Position numbers and translations under genes: made by a program. This document shows, in pieces, positions 10,942-18,280 of a stretch of DNA of 64,000 nt. Within the stretch, counting starts at the first letter, position 1. Every line of letters begins with the position of its first letter. The stretch is from Lewinella sp. 4G2 (GTDB taxonomy: Bacteria; Bacteroidota; Bacteroidia; Chitinophagales; Saprospiraceae), in assembly GCF_001625015.1 (NCBI RefSeq), contig NZ_LVWJ02000014.1, positions 248,001 through 312,000 of the forward strand, given 5' to 3'. The notes beneath the pieces were generated by a model. It was not told the origin of the DNA, did no database searches, and worked only from the letters and a program-made list of their open reading frames with translations.

Positions 10942-11086
10942 CCTCCCGAGCGTTACTGCCCCTCGATGAATAGCGTCCGGTTTTTTCACTGCGCCTAGCA
11001 TTCACCTTGTTATTCGGAAAGCTCCCGGAGGAGCGAAGGTTGGTCACGGTCTAAGCGACCGGATAATAATTGGGTAATCGCCACAT

Positions 11087-11104
11087 AAATTGGTTCACCA
11101 ATTT
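11087..11104. promoter_or_regulatory. Perfect 18-bp palindromic operator over the kduI -33 region
   Basis: AAATTGGT-TC-ACCAATTT has two exact eight-base arms around a two-base centre. Its right arm overlaps the TTTG -33 element at 11102-11105, the position expected for a repressor site. The bound regulator is unknown; the Nudix-derived regulator at 12866 is the nearest candidate. Confidence 0.65.
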
Positions 11105-11133
11105 GCAGGCACCTCTTTTACCGTGTACATTTG
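11102..11133 (+). promoter_or_regulatory. Bacteroidota-type promoter of the kdu/kdg operon
   Basis: TTTG at 11102-11105 and TACATTTG at 11126-11133 are separated by 20 bases and match the known Bacteroidota consensus TTTG / TAnnTTTG. The -7 element ends 21 bases before the kduI ATG, so the leader would be short. Confidence 0.75.
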
Positions 11134-11154
11134 ACACAAATAAAAAGAGCCCCC

Positions 11155-11985
11155 ATGATCACGCGCTACGGAGTCCATTTCGACCACTTTAAGACCTTCA
11201 CTACCGACCAAACCCGTGATGAATTCCTGGCGGAAGGCGTGATGCAGGACGGTAAGATTGAGCTCGTTTACTCCCACTACGATCGCTTCATCTTCGGTGG
11301 TGCGGTACCCACCTCCAGCGCGCTGGAGCTCCCCAACGATGACGACCTGCGGGCCGAATACTTTTTGGAGCGCCGCGAACTGGGCGTCCTCAACCTCGGT
11401 GGAGCCGGTAAAGTAGTCGTCGACGGCACGACCTACGATCTTGCCCGGTTCGACTGCCTTTACGTTGGCCGCGGCAGTAAGTCCGTTACCTTCAGTAGTG
11501 ATGCCGCCGGCGAACCCGCCAAATTCTACCTCAACTCCGCACCCGCGCACAAGGAATATCCCACTACCAAAGCTACCCAGGCGGAAGCCAATAAAGTGGA
11601 GCTGGGTGACGACGCCCACGCTAACAACCGCGTCCTCTTCCAGTACATCCACGAGGGCGGTATTCAGAGCTGCCAACTGGTGATGGGTTGGACGGAACTC
11701 CTCCCCGGCAACATCTGGAACACCTTCCCGCCCCACACCCACGAGCGGCGGATGGAGGTCTACCTCTACTTCGACATCCCCGGCGAAGAACTCGTCATGC
11801 ACTTCATGGGCAAGCCCGACGAGACGCGCCACCTGGCCGTCCGCAACTTTGAGGCCGTCATCTCCCCACCGTGGAGCATCCACAGTGGAGCGGGGACGAG
11901 TGCCTACCGCTTCGTCTGGGGCATGGCCGGAGAAAACCAGGCCTTTACGGATATGGACGCTGCGCCGCTGAGTGAAGTGCGCTAA
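11155..11985 (+). CDS. kduI: 5-dehydro-4-deoxy-D-glucuronate isomerase
   Basis: Isomerises 5-keto-4-deoxyuronate, released from unsaturated pectin oligomers, to 3-deoxy-D-glycero-2,5-hexodiulosonate in the cytosol. The 276-residue cupin-like protein has the family's usual length and start (MITRYGVHF). An upstream in-frame TTG at 11131 lies inside the promoter and is not used. The zinc ligands are in place: HTHERRME gives His 194, His 196 and Glu 201, and SIHSG gives His 243. Each is offset by two from the E. coli ligands as I recall them (196, 198, 203, 245). It is the first gene of a five-gene set and is preceded by a clear promoter with a palindromic operator. Confidence 0.95.
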   Translation: MITRYGVHFDHFKTFTTDQTRDEFLAEGVMQDGKIELVYSHYDRFIFGGAVPTSSALELPNDDDLRAEYFLERRELGVLNLGGAGKVVVDGTTYDLARFDCLYVGRGSKSVTFSSDAAGEPAKFYLNSAPAHKEYPTTKATQAEANKVELGDDAHANNRVLFQYIHEGGIQSCQLVMGWTELLPGNIWNTFPPHTHERRMEVYLYFDIPGEELVMHFMGKPDETRHLAVRNFEAVISPPWSIHSGAGTSAYRFVWGMAGENQAFTDMDAAPLSEVR

Positions 11986-12027
11986 GCCCTTTCCTCTTAT
12001 CTCTTATAAGGTTAACTCCCCCCAGCT

Positions 12028-12795
12028 ATGATCCTTGACCAATTTGACCTTTCCGGCAAGACGGCACTCGTTACTGGCTGCAAGCGCGGCATTGGTTTTG
12101 CCATGGCCGTCGGTCTCGCGGAAGCGGGCGCGGACGTCATCGGTGTCTCCGCCAGCCTCGAGGCGAGTGGCTCCAAGATTGCTGAGGCCGTGGAAGAGCT
12201 GGGCCGCCAGTTCACAGCTTACCAGTGTGACTTCAGCGACCGGAAGGCCCTCTACGCCTTCATCGAGCGCGTAAAGTCGGACTACGGCACGCCAGACATA
12301 CTGGTCAATAACGCTGGCACCATCCTGCGGGAGCCGGCCGCTACCCACCCGGATGAATACTGGGATAAGGTGATCGAGGTAAACCAGACCGCACAGTTCG
12401 TCCTCGCCCGCGAGTTTGGCCGCGACATGATTGAGCGCGGCAGTGGCAAGGTGATTTTCACCGCTTCCCTGCTGACCTTTCAGGGTGGCATCACCGTCCC
12501 TGGCTACGCCGCTTCCAAGGGGGCGATTGGGCAACTCACCATGGCACTCTCCAACGAATGGGCCGGTAAGGGCGTCCAGGTCAACGCCATCGCGCCGGGC
12601 TACATCGCTACCGATAATACCCAGGCGCTGCAAGACAACCAAGAACGCAGCTCCGCCATCCTCGGCCGCATCCCGACCGGGCGCTGGGGGCAACCGGAAG
12701 ATTTCAAAGGCCCAACCGTATTCCTGGCCAGTAGCGCAGCCAATTACGTAAGCGGCGCCGTCCTCCTGGTAGACGGTGGCTGGATGGGCCGTTAA
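12028..12795 (+). CDS. kduD: 2-dehydro-3-deoxy-D-gluconate 5-dehydrogenase (SDR family)
   Basis: Reduces the diketo product of KduI to 2-keto-3-deoxygluconate with NAD(P)H. It is a 255-residue short-chain dehydrogenase with the cofactor motif TGCKRGIG (16-23), NNAG (about 94-97) and the catalytic Ser 147, Tyr 160, Lys 164 (YAASK). KduD is the best reading because it directly follows kduI after 42 bases and shares the N-terminal FDLSGKTALVTG of that group; other SDR sugar dehydrogenases look similar, so the name rests partly on context. Confidence 0.9.
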   Translation: MILDQFDLSGKTALVTGCKRGIGFAMAVGLAEAGADVIGVSASLEASGSKIAEAVEELGRQFTAYQCDFSDRKALYAFIERVKSDYGTPDILVNNAGTILREPAATHPDEYWDKVIEVNQTAQFVLAREFGRDMIERGSGKVIFTASLLTFQGGITVPGYAASKGAIGQLTMALSNEWAGKGVQVNAIAPGYIATDNTQALQDNQERSSAILGRIPTGRWGQPEDFKGPTVFLASSAANYVSGAVLLVDGGWMGR

Positions 12796-12822
12796 CGGAG
12801 ACAGATAATCCAAAGCAATCCC

Positions 12823-12848
12823 GACTACCCGACTACCCGACTACCCGA
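12823..12848 (+). repeat. Tandem GACTACCC x3
   Basis: Three head-to-tail copies of the octamer GACTACCC followed by a partial GATT, in the 70-base gap just before the regulator gene. It resembles in style the other short-word repeats of this window; no function is evident. Confidence 0.8.
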
Positions 12849-12865
12849 TTAAAAAACTACAACGC

Positions 12866-13549
12866 GTGAATATCAAGCCCACTACCCTGGTCACCACCAA
12901 AAGCCAGGCCTTCGCCATCACGGCAGACTGCGCCATTTTCGGTTTCTCCGAAGGCGACTTACGGGTACTGCTCGTCCGCCGTGCCGTGGAGCCCTTTAGT
13001 GGCGAGTGGGTATTACCGGGTGGGGCAATGCAGGCGAAGGAAACCCTGGAAGAAACGGCTAACCGCGTTCTCCGGGATCTCGTCAACGTGGAGAACGTCC
13101 CCATGCAACAAGTGGCCACCTACAGTCAGGTGGGCCGCCACCCCGTCCGCCGGGTCATTACCTGTTCATTCTTTGCGCTCGTCAGCCCGGAAAGCCACGA
13201 ACCCATTGCATTGAACTACCTCGATAAAGTAATGTGGTGCAAGCTCGACGAGCTACCCACCCTAGGCTTTGATCACCGCGAAATTCTGGACGACGCTCAC
13301 GAAGCACTCAAAACAGAACTCCGGGCTCAGCCCCTCGCCTTCCACTTACTACCGGCCAACTTTACCCTTAAGGAGGCGCAGGAAGTGTACGAAAGCATCC
13401 TCGGTGAAGAACTGGACCGCCGCAACTTCCGGCGCAAGATCCTTTCCTACGACTTTCTCATCAATACGGAAGAAAAGAAACCCGGCGTCAAGGGCGGCCC
13501 GGAACTCTACCGGATCGACGATACCAAGCTCGAAGAGCATATGAACTAG
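12866..13549 (+). CDS. Nudix-derived transcriptional regulator (NrtR/AraR-like)
   Basis: Probable repressor or activator of the surrounding sugar genes, using a Nudix fold as ligand sensor and a C-terminal winged helix (about 150-227) to bind DNA. The Nudix box at 53-75 keeps the first Gly, Glu 59 and Arg 67. It has lost the catalytic core: the REUxEE part reads RVLRDL and the Gly is Asn. So hydrolase activity is unlikely, as in known Nudix regulators of sugar and NAD genes. The C-terminal half contains RRNFRRKIL, a typical recognition-helix segment of this group. Translation starts at GTG; no closer ATG exists. It sits between kduD and kdgK, so its ligand is probably a KDG-pathway or pectin-derived sugar (inference), and it may bind the palindrome before kduI. 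Confidence 0.85.
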   Translation: MNIKPTTLVTTKSQAFAITADCAIFGFSEGDLRVLLVRRAVEPFSGEWVLPGGAMQAKETLEETANRVLRDLVNVENVPMQQVATYSQVGRHPVRRVITCSFFALVSPESHEPIALNYLDKVMWCKLDELPTLGFDHREILDDAHEALKTELRAQPLAFHLLPANFTLKEAQEVYESILGEELDRRNFRRKILSYDFLINTEEKKPGVKGGPELYRIDDTKLEEHMN

Positions 13550-13598
13550 CGCTCCAAGCTTTCATCATCACTAAAAACTACTGTAAAAAATCACCACT

Positions 13599-14636
13599 AT
13601 GCCACGCATCGTAACCTTCGGCGAGATCATGCTTCGCCTCAGCCCTCCCGGCTGGAAACGCTTTTCCCAAGCCAGCTCCTTCGAAGTCATTTACGGCGGC
13701 GGCGAATCTAACGTAGCCGTCTCCCTGGCGAATTACGGAATGGACAGCCGCTTCGTCACTCGCCTCCCCAAGAACGACTTGGGTGACTGTGCCCTCAATT
13801 CCCTCCGCGGGCGCGGGGTGGATACGGACTTCGTCGTGCGCGGCGGCGACCGCCTGGGTATTTACTTTCTTGAAACCGGTGCCATGCAGCGCGGCTCCAA
13901 GGTGGTCTACGACCGTGACCATTCCGGCATGGCCACCATCGTACCCGGAGAAATTGACTGGGATGCCGTCTTCACCGACGTCGATTGGTTCCACTGGACG
14001 GGCATTACCCCCGCCCTCAGCCAGTCCGCCGCCGACGCCTGTCTCGAAGCCTGTAAAGTGGCCAGCGCGAAGGGGGTGACCATCTCCACCGACCTCAACT
14101 ACCGCAAGAAACTGTGGAATTACGGCAAATCCCCCCAAGAGGTAATGCCCGCGCTCGTGGAACTTTGCGACGTCATCCTCGGCAACGAAGAAGACGCGGA
14201 GAAGCACTTCGACATTCACCCCGAATCCGTCGACGTGACCAAGGGAGATACGATGGACCCGGAAGCCTACCTCCCCGTCTGTAAGGCGCTGATGAAGCGC
14301 TTCCCCAAAGCCAAAAAGGTCATCACTACCCTCCGCGGTTCTATCTCCGCCAGCCACAATACCTGGTCCGGCGTCATGTGGGACGGCGAAAAGATGTACA
14401 CCGCCCCAACCTACCAACTCAGCCACATCGTAGACCGCGTTGGCGGTGGCGACAGCTTCATGGGTGGCCTCATTTACAGCCTTCAGACCTGGCCGGACGA
14501 TGACGATAAAGCCCTTCGGTTTGCCGTCGCCGCTTCCGCGCTCAAGCACTCCATCTTTGGGGACGCCAACCTGGCGACCGTCGACGAAGTCATGAGCCTC
14601 ATGGGTGGCGACGGTTCTGGGCGGGTTAGCCGTTGA
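13599..14636 (+). CDS. kdgK: 2-keto-3-deoxygluconate kinase (PfkB family)
   Basis: Phosphorylates 2-keto-3-deoxygluconate to KDPG with ATP in the cytosol. The 345-residue protein has both PfkB ends: the N-terminal substrate motif YGGGESNVAVSLANYG (32-47) and the C-terminal signature DRVGGGDSFMGGL with the catalytic base Asp 285 and the anion hole of Gly 282-284. Early residues GEIMLRLSPPGW match KDG kinases rather than ribokinases or fructokinases. It follows the regulator after 49 bases and precedes the aldolase that uses its product. Confidence 0.93.
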   Translation: MPRIVTFGEIMLRLSPPGWKRFSQASSFEVIYGGGESNVAVSLANYGMDSRFVTRLPKNDLGDCALNSLRGRGVDTDFVVRGGDRLGIYFLETGAMQRGSKVVYDRDHSGMATIVPGEIDWDAVFTDVDWFHWTGITPALSQSAADACLEACKVASAKGVTISTDLNYRKKLWNYGKSPQEVMPALVELCDVILGNEEDAEKHFDIHPESVDVTKGDTMDPEAYLPVCKALMKRFPKAKKVITTLRGSISASHNTWSGVMWDGEKMYTAPTYQLSHIVDRVGGGDSFMGGLIYSLQTWPDDDDKALRFAVAASALKHSIFGDANLATVDEVMSLMGGDGSGRVSR

Positions 14637-14662
14637 ATTGACTGATTGCTACTACCTGGCTA

Positions 14663-14836
14663 GGTCCTTGGAGCGTCGCCAGCTCTGAAGCGCAGCGGAA
14701 GAGATGGCGTCCTCCAAGCGTCCGTTCAGACGAAAAAACTTCCGTGAGCTATTCGTTTGCTGCCTTATTACCGGACGCTTGGAGGAGCTGCGCACGCTCC
14801 AAGGACCTCATTACTTCGTGTTAGGTGCTTGGAGCA
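14663..14836 (+). promoter_or_regulatory. Attenuator-like leader of eda with alternating CTTGGAG / CTCCAAG blocks
   Basis: Five seven-base blocks alternate in sense: CTTGGAG at 14667, CTCCAAG at 14712, CTTGGAG at 14778, CTCCAAG at 14797 and CTTGGAG at 14828. Longer arms surround them: 14710-14724 pairs perfectly with 14772-14786 (15 bases), and 14663-14685 pairs with 14785-14807 (20 of 23). Because neighbouring blocks compete, several exclusive hairpins are possible just before the eda start at 14862. No clear T-tract follows, so a translational switch or a mobile-repeat relic is as likely as attenuation. Confidence 0.55.
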
Positions 14837-14861
14837 TTTAAACAAAGCAAAAAAGAGAACA

Positions 14862-15521
14862 ATGAATAGATTAGACGTTTACCGCACGGTAATGGATCAG
14901 GGCTTGGTCCCCCTAGCTTACCTGGCGGATATTGATAAAGCTAAAAAGGTAATTGACGCGGTGTACGCTGGTGGCGTCCGCAGTTTTGAATTCACCAACC
15001 GGGGCATTGGCGCCCACAAAGTTTTTGACGCCGTAGCTGAGCACTGCCGCGAGAATTATGCGGACCTCGCTCTTGGTGTAGGCTCCGTCGTTGACGCCCC
15101 CACGGCAGCCCTTTACATTGCGCTTGGCGCTGACTTCATGGTGAGCCCTATGCTCGTTGAGGAGTTGGCCCCACTGTGTAACCGCCGCAAAGTGGCTTGG
15201 ATGCCCGGTTGCTTCACCCCCACTGAAATCGGCACCGCAGAGAGCCTGGGCGCAGAAATCGTAAAGATCTTCCCCGGTAACGCCGTGGCGAAAGGTTTTA
15301 TCAAATCCCTGCTTGCCCCCTCCCCTAAGACCAACGTCATGGTAACGGGCGGCGTCGCCCCCAATGCGGAGAACCTGAGCCGTTGGTTCAAGGAAGGCGC
15401 CGTTGCCGTTGGGATGGGTTCCGGCCTACTACGTAGCGACCTGATAGCCAACAACGACTTCAAAGCGATGCAGGAGTTGGCTAAGACTTGCTTGGACTTG
15501 GTGGCGGAGGCGCGGATGTAG
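14862..15521 (+). CDS. eda: 2-keto-3-deoxy-6-phosphogluconate (KDPG) aldolase
   Basis: Cleaves KDPG to pyruvate and glyceraldehyde-3-phosphate, the last step of the pathway encoded here. The 219-residue TIM barrel has the Schiff-base lysine in EIVKIFPGN (Lys 135), the acid/base Glu 43 in SFEFTNRG, and the phosphate loop VTGGVAP (161-167). The start at 14862 (MNRLDVYRTV) gives the usual length; an in-frame upstream ATG at 14757 would translate through the hairpin leader and is rejected. It lies 225 bases after kdgK, the only long gap in the set, which suggests its own control. Confidence 0.93.
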   Translation: MNRLDVYRTVMDQGLVPLAYLADIDKAKKVIDAVYAGGVRSFEFTNRGIGAHKVFDAVAEHCRENYADLALGVGSVVDAPTAALYIALGADFMVSPMLVEELAPLCNRRKVAWMPGCFTPTEIGTAESLGAEIVKIFPGNAVAKGFIKSLLAPSPKTNVMVTGGVAPNAENLSRWFKEGAVAVGMGSGLLRSDLIANNDFKAMQELAKTCLDLVAEARM

Positions 15522-15588
15522 TTTTTAGTCTGTAGTTTTTAGTCTGTAGTCACACTAACCAGACTATAGACTACAGACTATAGACTTA
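15522..15588. repeat. AGTCTGTAGT-word inverted repeat (intergenic hairpin)
   Basis: The left arm repeats AGTCTGTAGT twice (15526-15550); the right arm (15561-15586) is built from AGACTATAG and GACTACAG words that pair with it. The same word hairpin occurs between rpsB and tsf at 38707-38788. It lies right after the eda stop. Confidence 0.8.
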
Positions 15589-15593
15589 AATTG

Positions 15594-15609
15594 GCGCTGC
15601 CGCAGGTGC
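15594..15609 (+). repeat. Dispersed 16-base word, intergenic after eda
   Basis: Exact GCGCTGCCGCAGGTGC, between the word-repeat hairpin (15522) and the terminator (15623). Confidence 0.9.
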
Positions 15610-15622
15610 GGTGAAAAAGGAT

Positions 15623-15659
15623 AAATGGGTCACTTCCGAAGCAGGAGGTGACCCATTTT
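15623..15659 (+). terminator. Terminator after the kdu/kdg/eda set
   Basis: An eleven-base stem (AAATGGGTCAC at 15623-15633 against GTGACCCATTT at 15648-15658) with a 14-base loop ends in T residues. It closes the catabolic unit about 100 bases after eda. Confidence 0.8.
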
Positions 15660-15823
15660 CTGGTTGACCAACCCCGTAGCAAGGGTGGTCATACCACTAA
15701 CTAAGACGGAACGGTACGCTTCGCTCAAGTTAATGGTTTGCCGATTCCTAACGGATGAAGGGCAGCGGCTATTAGAAGAGATGTAGCGAAAATTCGCAAA
15801 ATCTGCCGTATTTTGCCGTCCCC

Positions 15824-17290
15824 ATGAAGGTAAAATCCGCAAACGAAAAGATCATTTTTGGTCTGAAGGTGAAACAGCTCCGCACGGCGCAGGGCCTTTC
15901 CTTTGCAGAACTATCAAAGACGGCGGGGATGTCCCTCTCTTACATCAACGAGATTGAGAAGGGGAAGAAATTCCCCAAGGCAGATAAGGTGCAAAACCTA
16001 GCCCGCGCCCTCGGCACGACGGTAGAGGAGCTTACGAACGACGACCTCGGGCGTAACCTCGCACCGGTCACCCAGTTGCTACAGTCCAACTTCCTCAACG
16101 AGCTGCCGCTGGAGCTTTTCGGCATTGAGCTGAGTAAGGTGGCCGAGATTATCGCCCAGGCGCCCGTTCAGGTGGGTGCCTTCATCTCCACCTTACTGGA
16201 GATCAGCCGGTCCTACGCGCTGCGGGAGGAGAGCTTCTACTTTGCGGCATTACGCTCCTACCTGGAGCTCAACGAAAACTTCTTTCCGGACCTGGAAGAA
16301 GCCGTCAATGCCTTCACCAAAAAGAATCAACTTCCCAGCATCCGGCCTATCCCACCCCGGCTACTCCGGGAACTTTTGGAAAAGGAATACAAATACACCA
16401 TCGCCACTGGCCTGGAAGACCACCCGGATCTCTCCATGCTCCGCTCCGTCTACCAACCGGAGAAAAAGCGGCTCCTGCTGAACGGAGAACTTACCCCCAA
16501 CCAACGAGGCTTTCAGTTCGGTAAGGAGTTGGCCTTCAACTACCTTAAACTGGCGGAGCGGGCCAACACGAGCAGCATCCTGCGCAGCCGCGTCTTCGAG
16601 GAGGTACTGAACCACAGCAAGGCAACCTACTTCAGCGTTGCCCTCCACATTCCATTGGATCCCTTCGTAAAGGCCGTCGGCGAATTCTTTGCCCTCCCCA
16701 AGTGGGACAGTAACGCTTTCCTCGGCCTGATGCAACGCTTCAACGCCACGCCGGAGATGTTCTTTCACCGGCTGACGAACGTCCTCCCCAAGTTCTTCGG
16801 TTTGCGGGAGCTCTTCTTCCTGCGCTTCCTGCACGACCCGAAGACGGATGAGTTCACCATCGATAAGGAACTCCACCTGGAGCGCCGCCACCACCCCCAC
16901 GAGAACGGACTCTTCGAGCACTACTGTCGCCGCTGGGTCAGTACTAACCTGCTCCTGCAGATGTCGGACGCGGACGGGAGCGAACTGCGGGTGGAAGCCC
17001 AGGTCAGCCAGTACTTCGAGACGCCGGACCAGTACCTCTGCCTTACCCTTGCACGCACCGGCTACCCCAGCCCTGACCGCAACGTGAGCGTAACTCTCGG
17101 GCTGCTGGTTACCGACGAACTGAAGGAAACAATCGCCTGGGCTACGGACCCAAGCATCTCCCCTAGGATCGTAAATACAACCTGTGAGCGTTGTGAAATC
17201 ACGGACTGTGAAGTCCGCGCCGCGCCGCCCGTCATCGTCGAAAAGCGGGCGAAGATCAAACGTGTGCGGGCCGCCCTGCGGGAATTGTAG
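15824..17290 (+). CDS. XRE-HTH regulator with degenerate ImmA/IrrE-like domain (ScfR/RamB type)
   Basis: Probable DNA-binding regulator of central carbon genes; relatives control acetate, propionate or glyoxylate metabolism and often sense acyl-CoA. Domains: an XRE helix-turn-helix at about 12-68 (LKVKQLRTAQGLSFAELSKT, SYINEIEKGKKFP), a long helical ImmA/IrrE-like region, and a C-terminal domain ending CERCEITDCEVRAAPP, the cysteine-containing tail typical of this family. In the ImmA/IrrE region the place of HExxH reads FGKELAFNYL, so a zinc peptidase activity is unlikely. The 488-residue length is normal for the family. It stands alone between the eda terminator and a convergent glycosyltransferase gene; TATTTTGC about ten bases before the start is a weak -7 candidate. 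Confidence 0.85.
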   Translation: MKVKSANEKIIFGLKVKQLRTAQGLSFAELSKTAGMSLSYINEIEKGKKFPKADKVQNLARALGTTVEELTNDDLGRNLAPVTQLLQSNFLNELPLELFGIELSKVAEIIAQAPVQVGAFISTLLEISRSYALREESFYFAALRSYLELNENFFPDLEEAVNAFTKKNQLPSIRPIPPRLLRELLEKEYKYTIATGLEDHPDLSMLRSVYQPEKKRLLLNGELTPNQRGFQFGKELAFNYLKLAERANTSSILRSRVFEEVLNHSKATYFSVALHIPLDPFVKAVGEFFALPKWDSNAFLGLMQRFNATPEMFFHRLTNVLPKFFGLRELFFLRFLHDPKTDEFTIDKELHLERRHHPHENGLFEHYCRRWVSTNLLLQMSDADGSELRVEAQVSQYFETPDQYLCLTLARTGYPSPDRNVSVTLGLLVTDELKETIAWATDPSISPRIVNTTCERCEITDCEVRAAPPVIVEKRAKIKRVRAALREL

Positions 17291-17299
17291 TCCAACGGT

Positions 17300-18277
17300 T
17301 TAGTCCCAATTTTTGAGTACTTCCGGCAACTCTGTAATCCGATCCTGCGCCAGGGTTTTGGTCCGATTCCCCTTGCTTTCCACCTGCGCCAGCGCCAGAT
17401 ATTCCTGTTCCGTCTGCCCGGGTGTGGGGATGAGGACCAGCTTCCCGCCGTACTGCACCGCCGCCAGATCCATCAACGTACTGTAGCCGGAACGGCAGAT
17501 GATAGTGTCGGCGCGGGCAATCAATTTGGACAACGTGGTGCGGTCAGCGAATGAAGTGATGTCAATGCCCTCGCGCTTTGGAGGGTCCGTCGTACCGGGC
17601 ACGCCCCGTACCAGATGGTGCCGCCCGGGTAGCCTGGATAATTGGGTAAGCAGCGCCTGCTCCAACCGGCTACGCATGGGTTCCGGACCACTTAAAATGG
17701 ATAGCGTGCGGAGCCGATCACCCTCGGCGGCCACCGATTCCAGCCGACTCAGCGGGCCGATGTAACGAACGTTCTCGTACCCGGTTGGTGCGGATAGTTC
17801 ACCACTCAGTTGTTGATCACGGGTATCTGGCACCCAGAATTCACCGAACTTTTTCAGGTAGTGCCGGTAGAGCCAACTCACCGGCCGGGAGTGGGTGATG
17901 GGGTGCAATTGGTGGGTAAGAAATACCGAAGGAACGCCCGCTACGTGGCAACCGAAGCGATTATCCGAGACGATGCGGTTGATACGGTGTTCACGGACGA
18001 GCCGCCGGGTAGCTTGCCCTTCCCGCCGGGCCGTCCACCACCAACGCGGAAACTGTAGCGCCACGTTGAGGGGCATATTACCGGTTGGGTAACGCACGGC
18101 GTAAGCGGGCAATTCGAAAAGGGGAAGGTCGGGTCGCTCCCGGCGCAAAAACTGGGCCGCTGGGCCGCTGGACGCCAGGAAAACTTCGTCACCGGCCAGC
18201 AGTGAGTGATCCAGCAAAGCGAGGGAACGGCTGGCGTGGCCAAGCCCCCAGTCCAGGACGCAAACCAAGGTCCGCAA
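17300..18277 (-). CDS. GT-B fold glycosyltransferase (MurG/GT28-like)
   Basis: Predicted nucleotide-sugar-dependent glycosyltransferase; donor and acceptor are not readable. The 325-residue protein starts with DWGLGHASRSLALL, the glycine-rich loop of GT-B N-domains. Its C-domain has ICRSGYSTLMDLAAVQ followed by LVLIPTPGQTEQEYLA, the pattern that binds the donor nucleotide-sugar in MurG/UGT relatives. No signal peptide or membrane helix was seen, so it acts at the cytosolic face. The gap to the upstream PorW/SprE gene is only three bases, so the two are almost certainly co-transcribed. This may link it to glycan or A-LPS work on T9SS cargo, which is speculation. Its stop is nine bases from that of the convergent regulator. 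Confidence 0.8.
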   Translation of the reverse strand: MRTLVCVLDWGLGHASRSLALLDHSLLAGDEVFLASSGPAAQFLRRERPDLPLFELPAYAVRYPTGNMPLNVALQFPRWWWTARREGQATRRLVREHRINRIVSDNRFGCHVAGVPSVFLTHQLHPITHSRPVSWLYRHYLKKFGEFWVPDTRDQQLSGELSAPTGYENVRYIGPLSRLESVAAEGDRLRTLSILSGPEPMRSRLEQALLTQLSRLPGRHHLVRGVPGTTDPPKREGIDITSFADRTTLSKLIARADTIICRSGYSTLMDLAAVQYGGKLVLIPTPGQTEQEYLALAQVESKGNRTKTLAQDRITELPEVLKNWD

Positions 18278-18280
18278 GCC

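Noticed and set aside
14757-14861. Upstream start of eda
   Set aside because: The extra 35 residues come from the hairpin leader and have no counterpart in KDPG aldolases.
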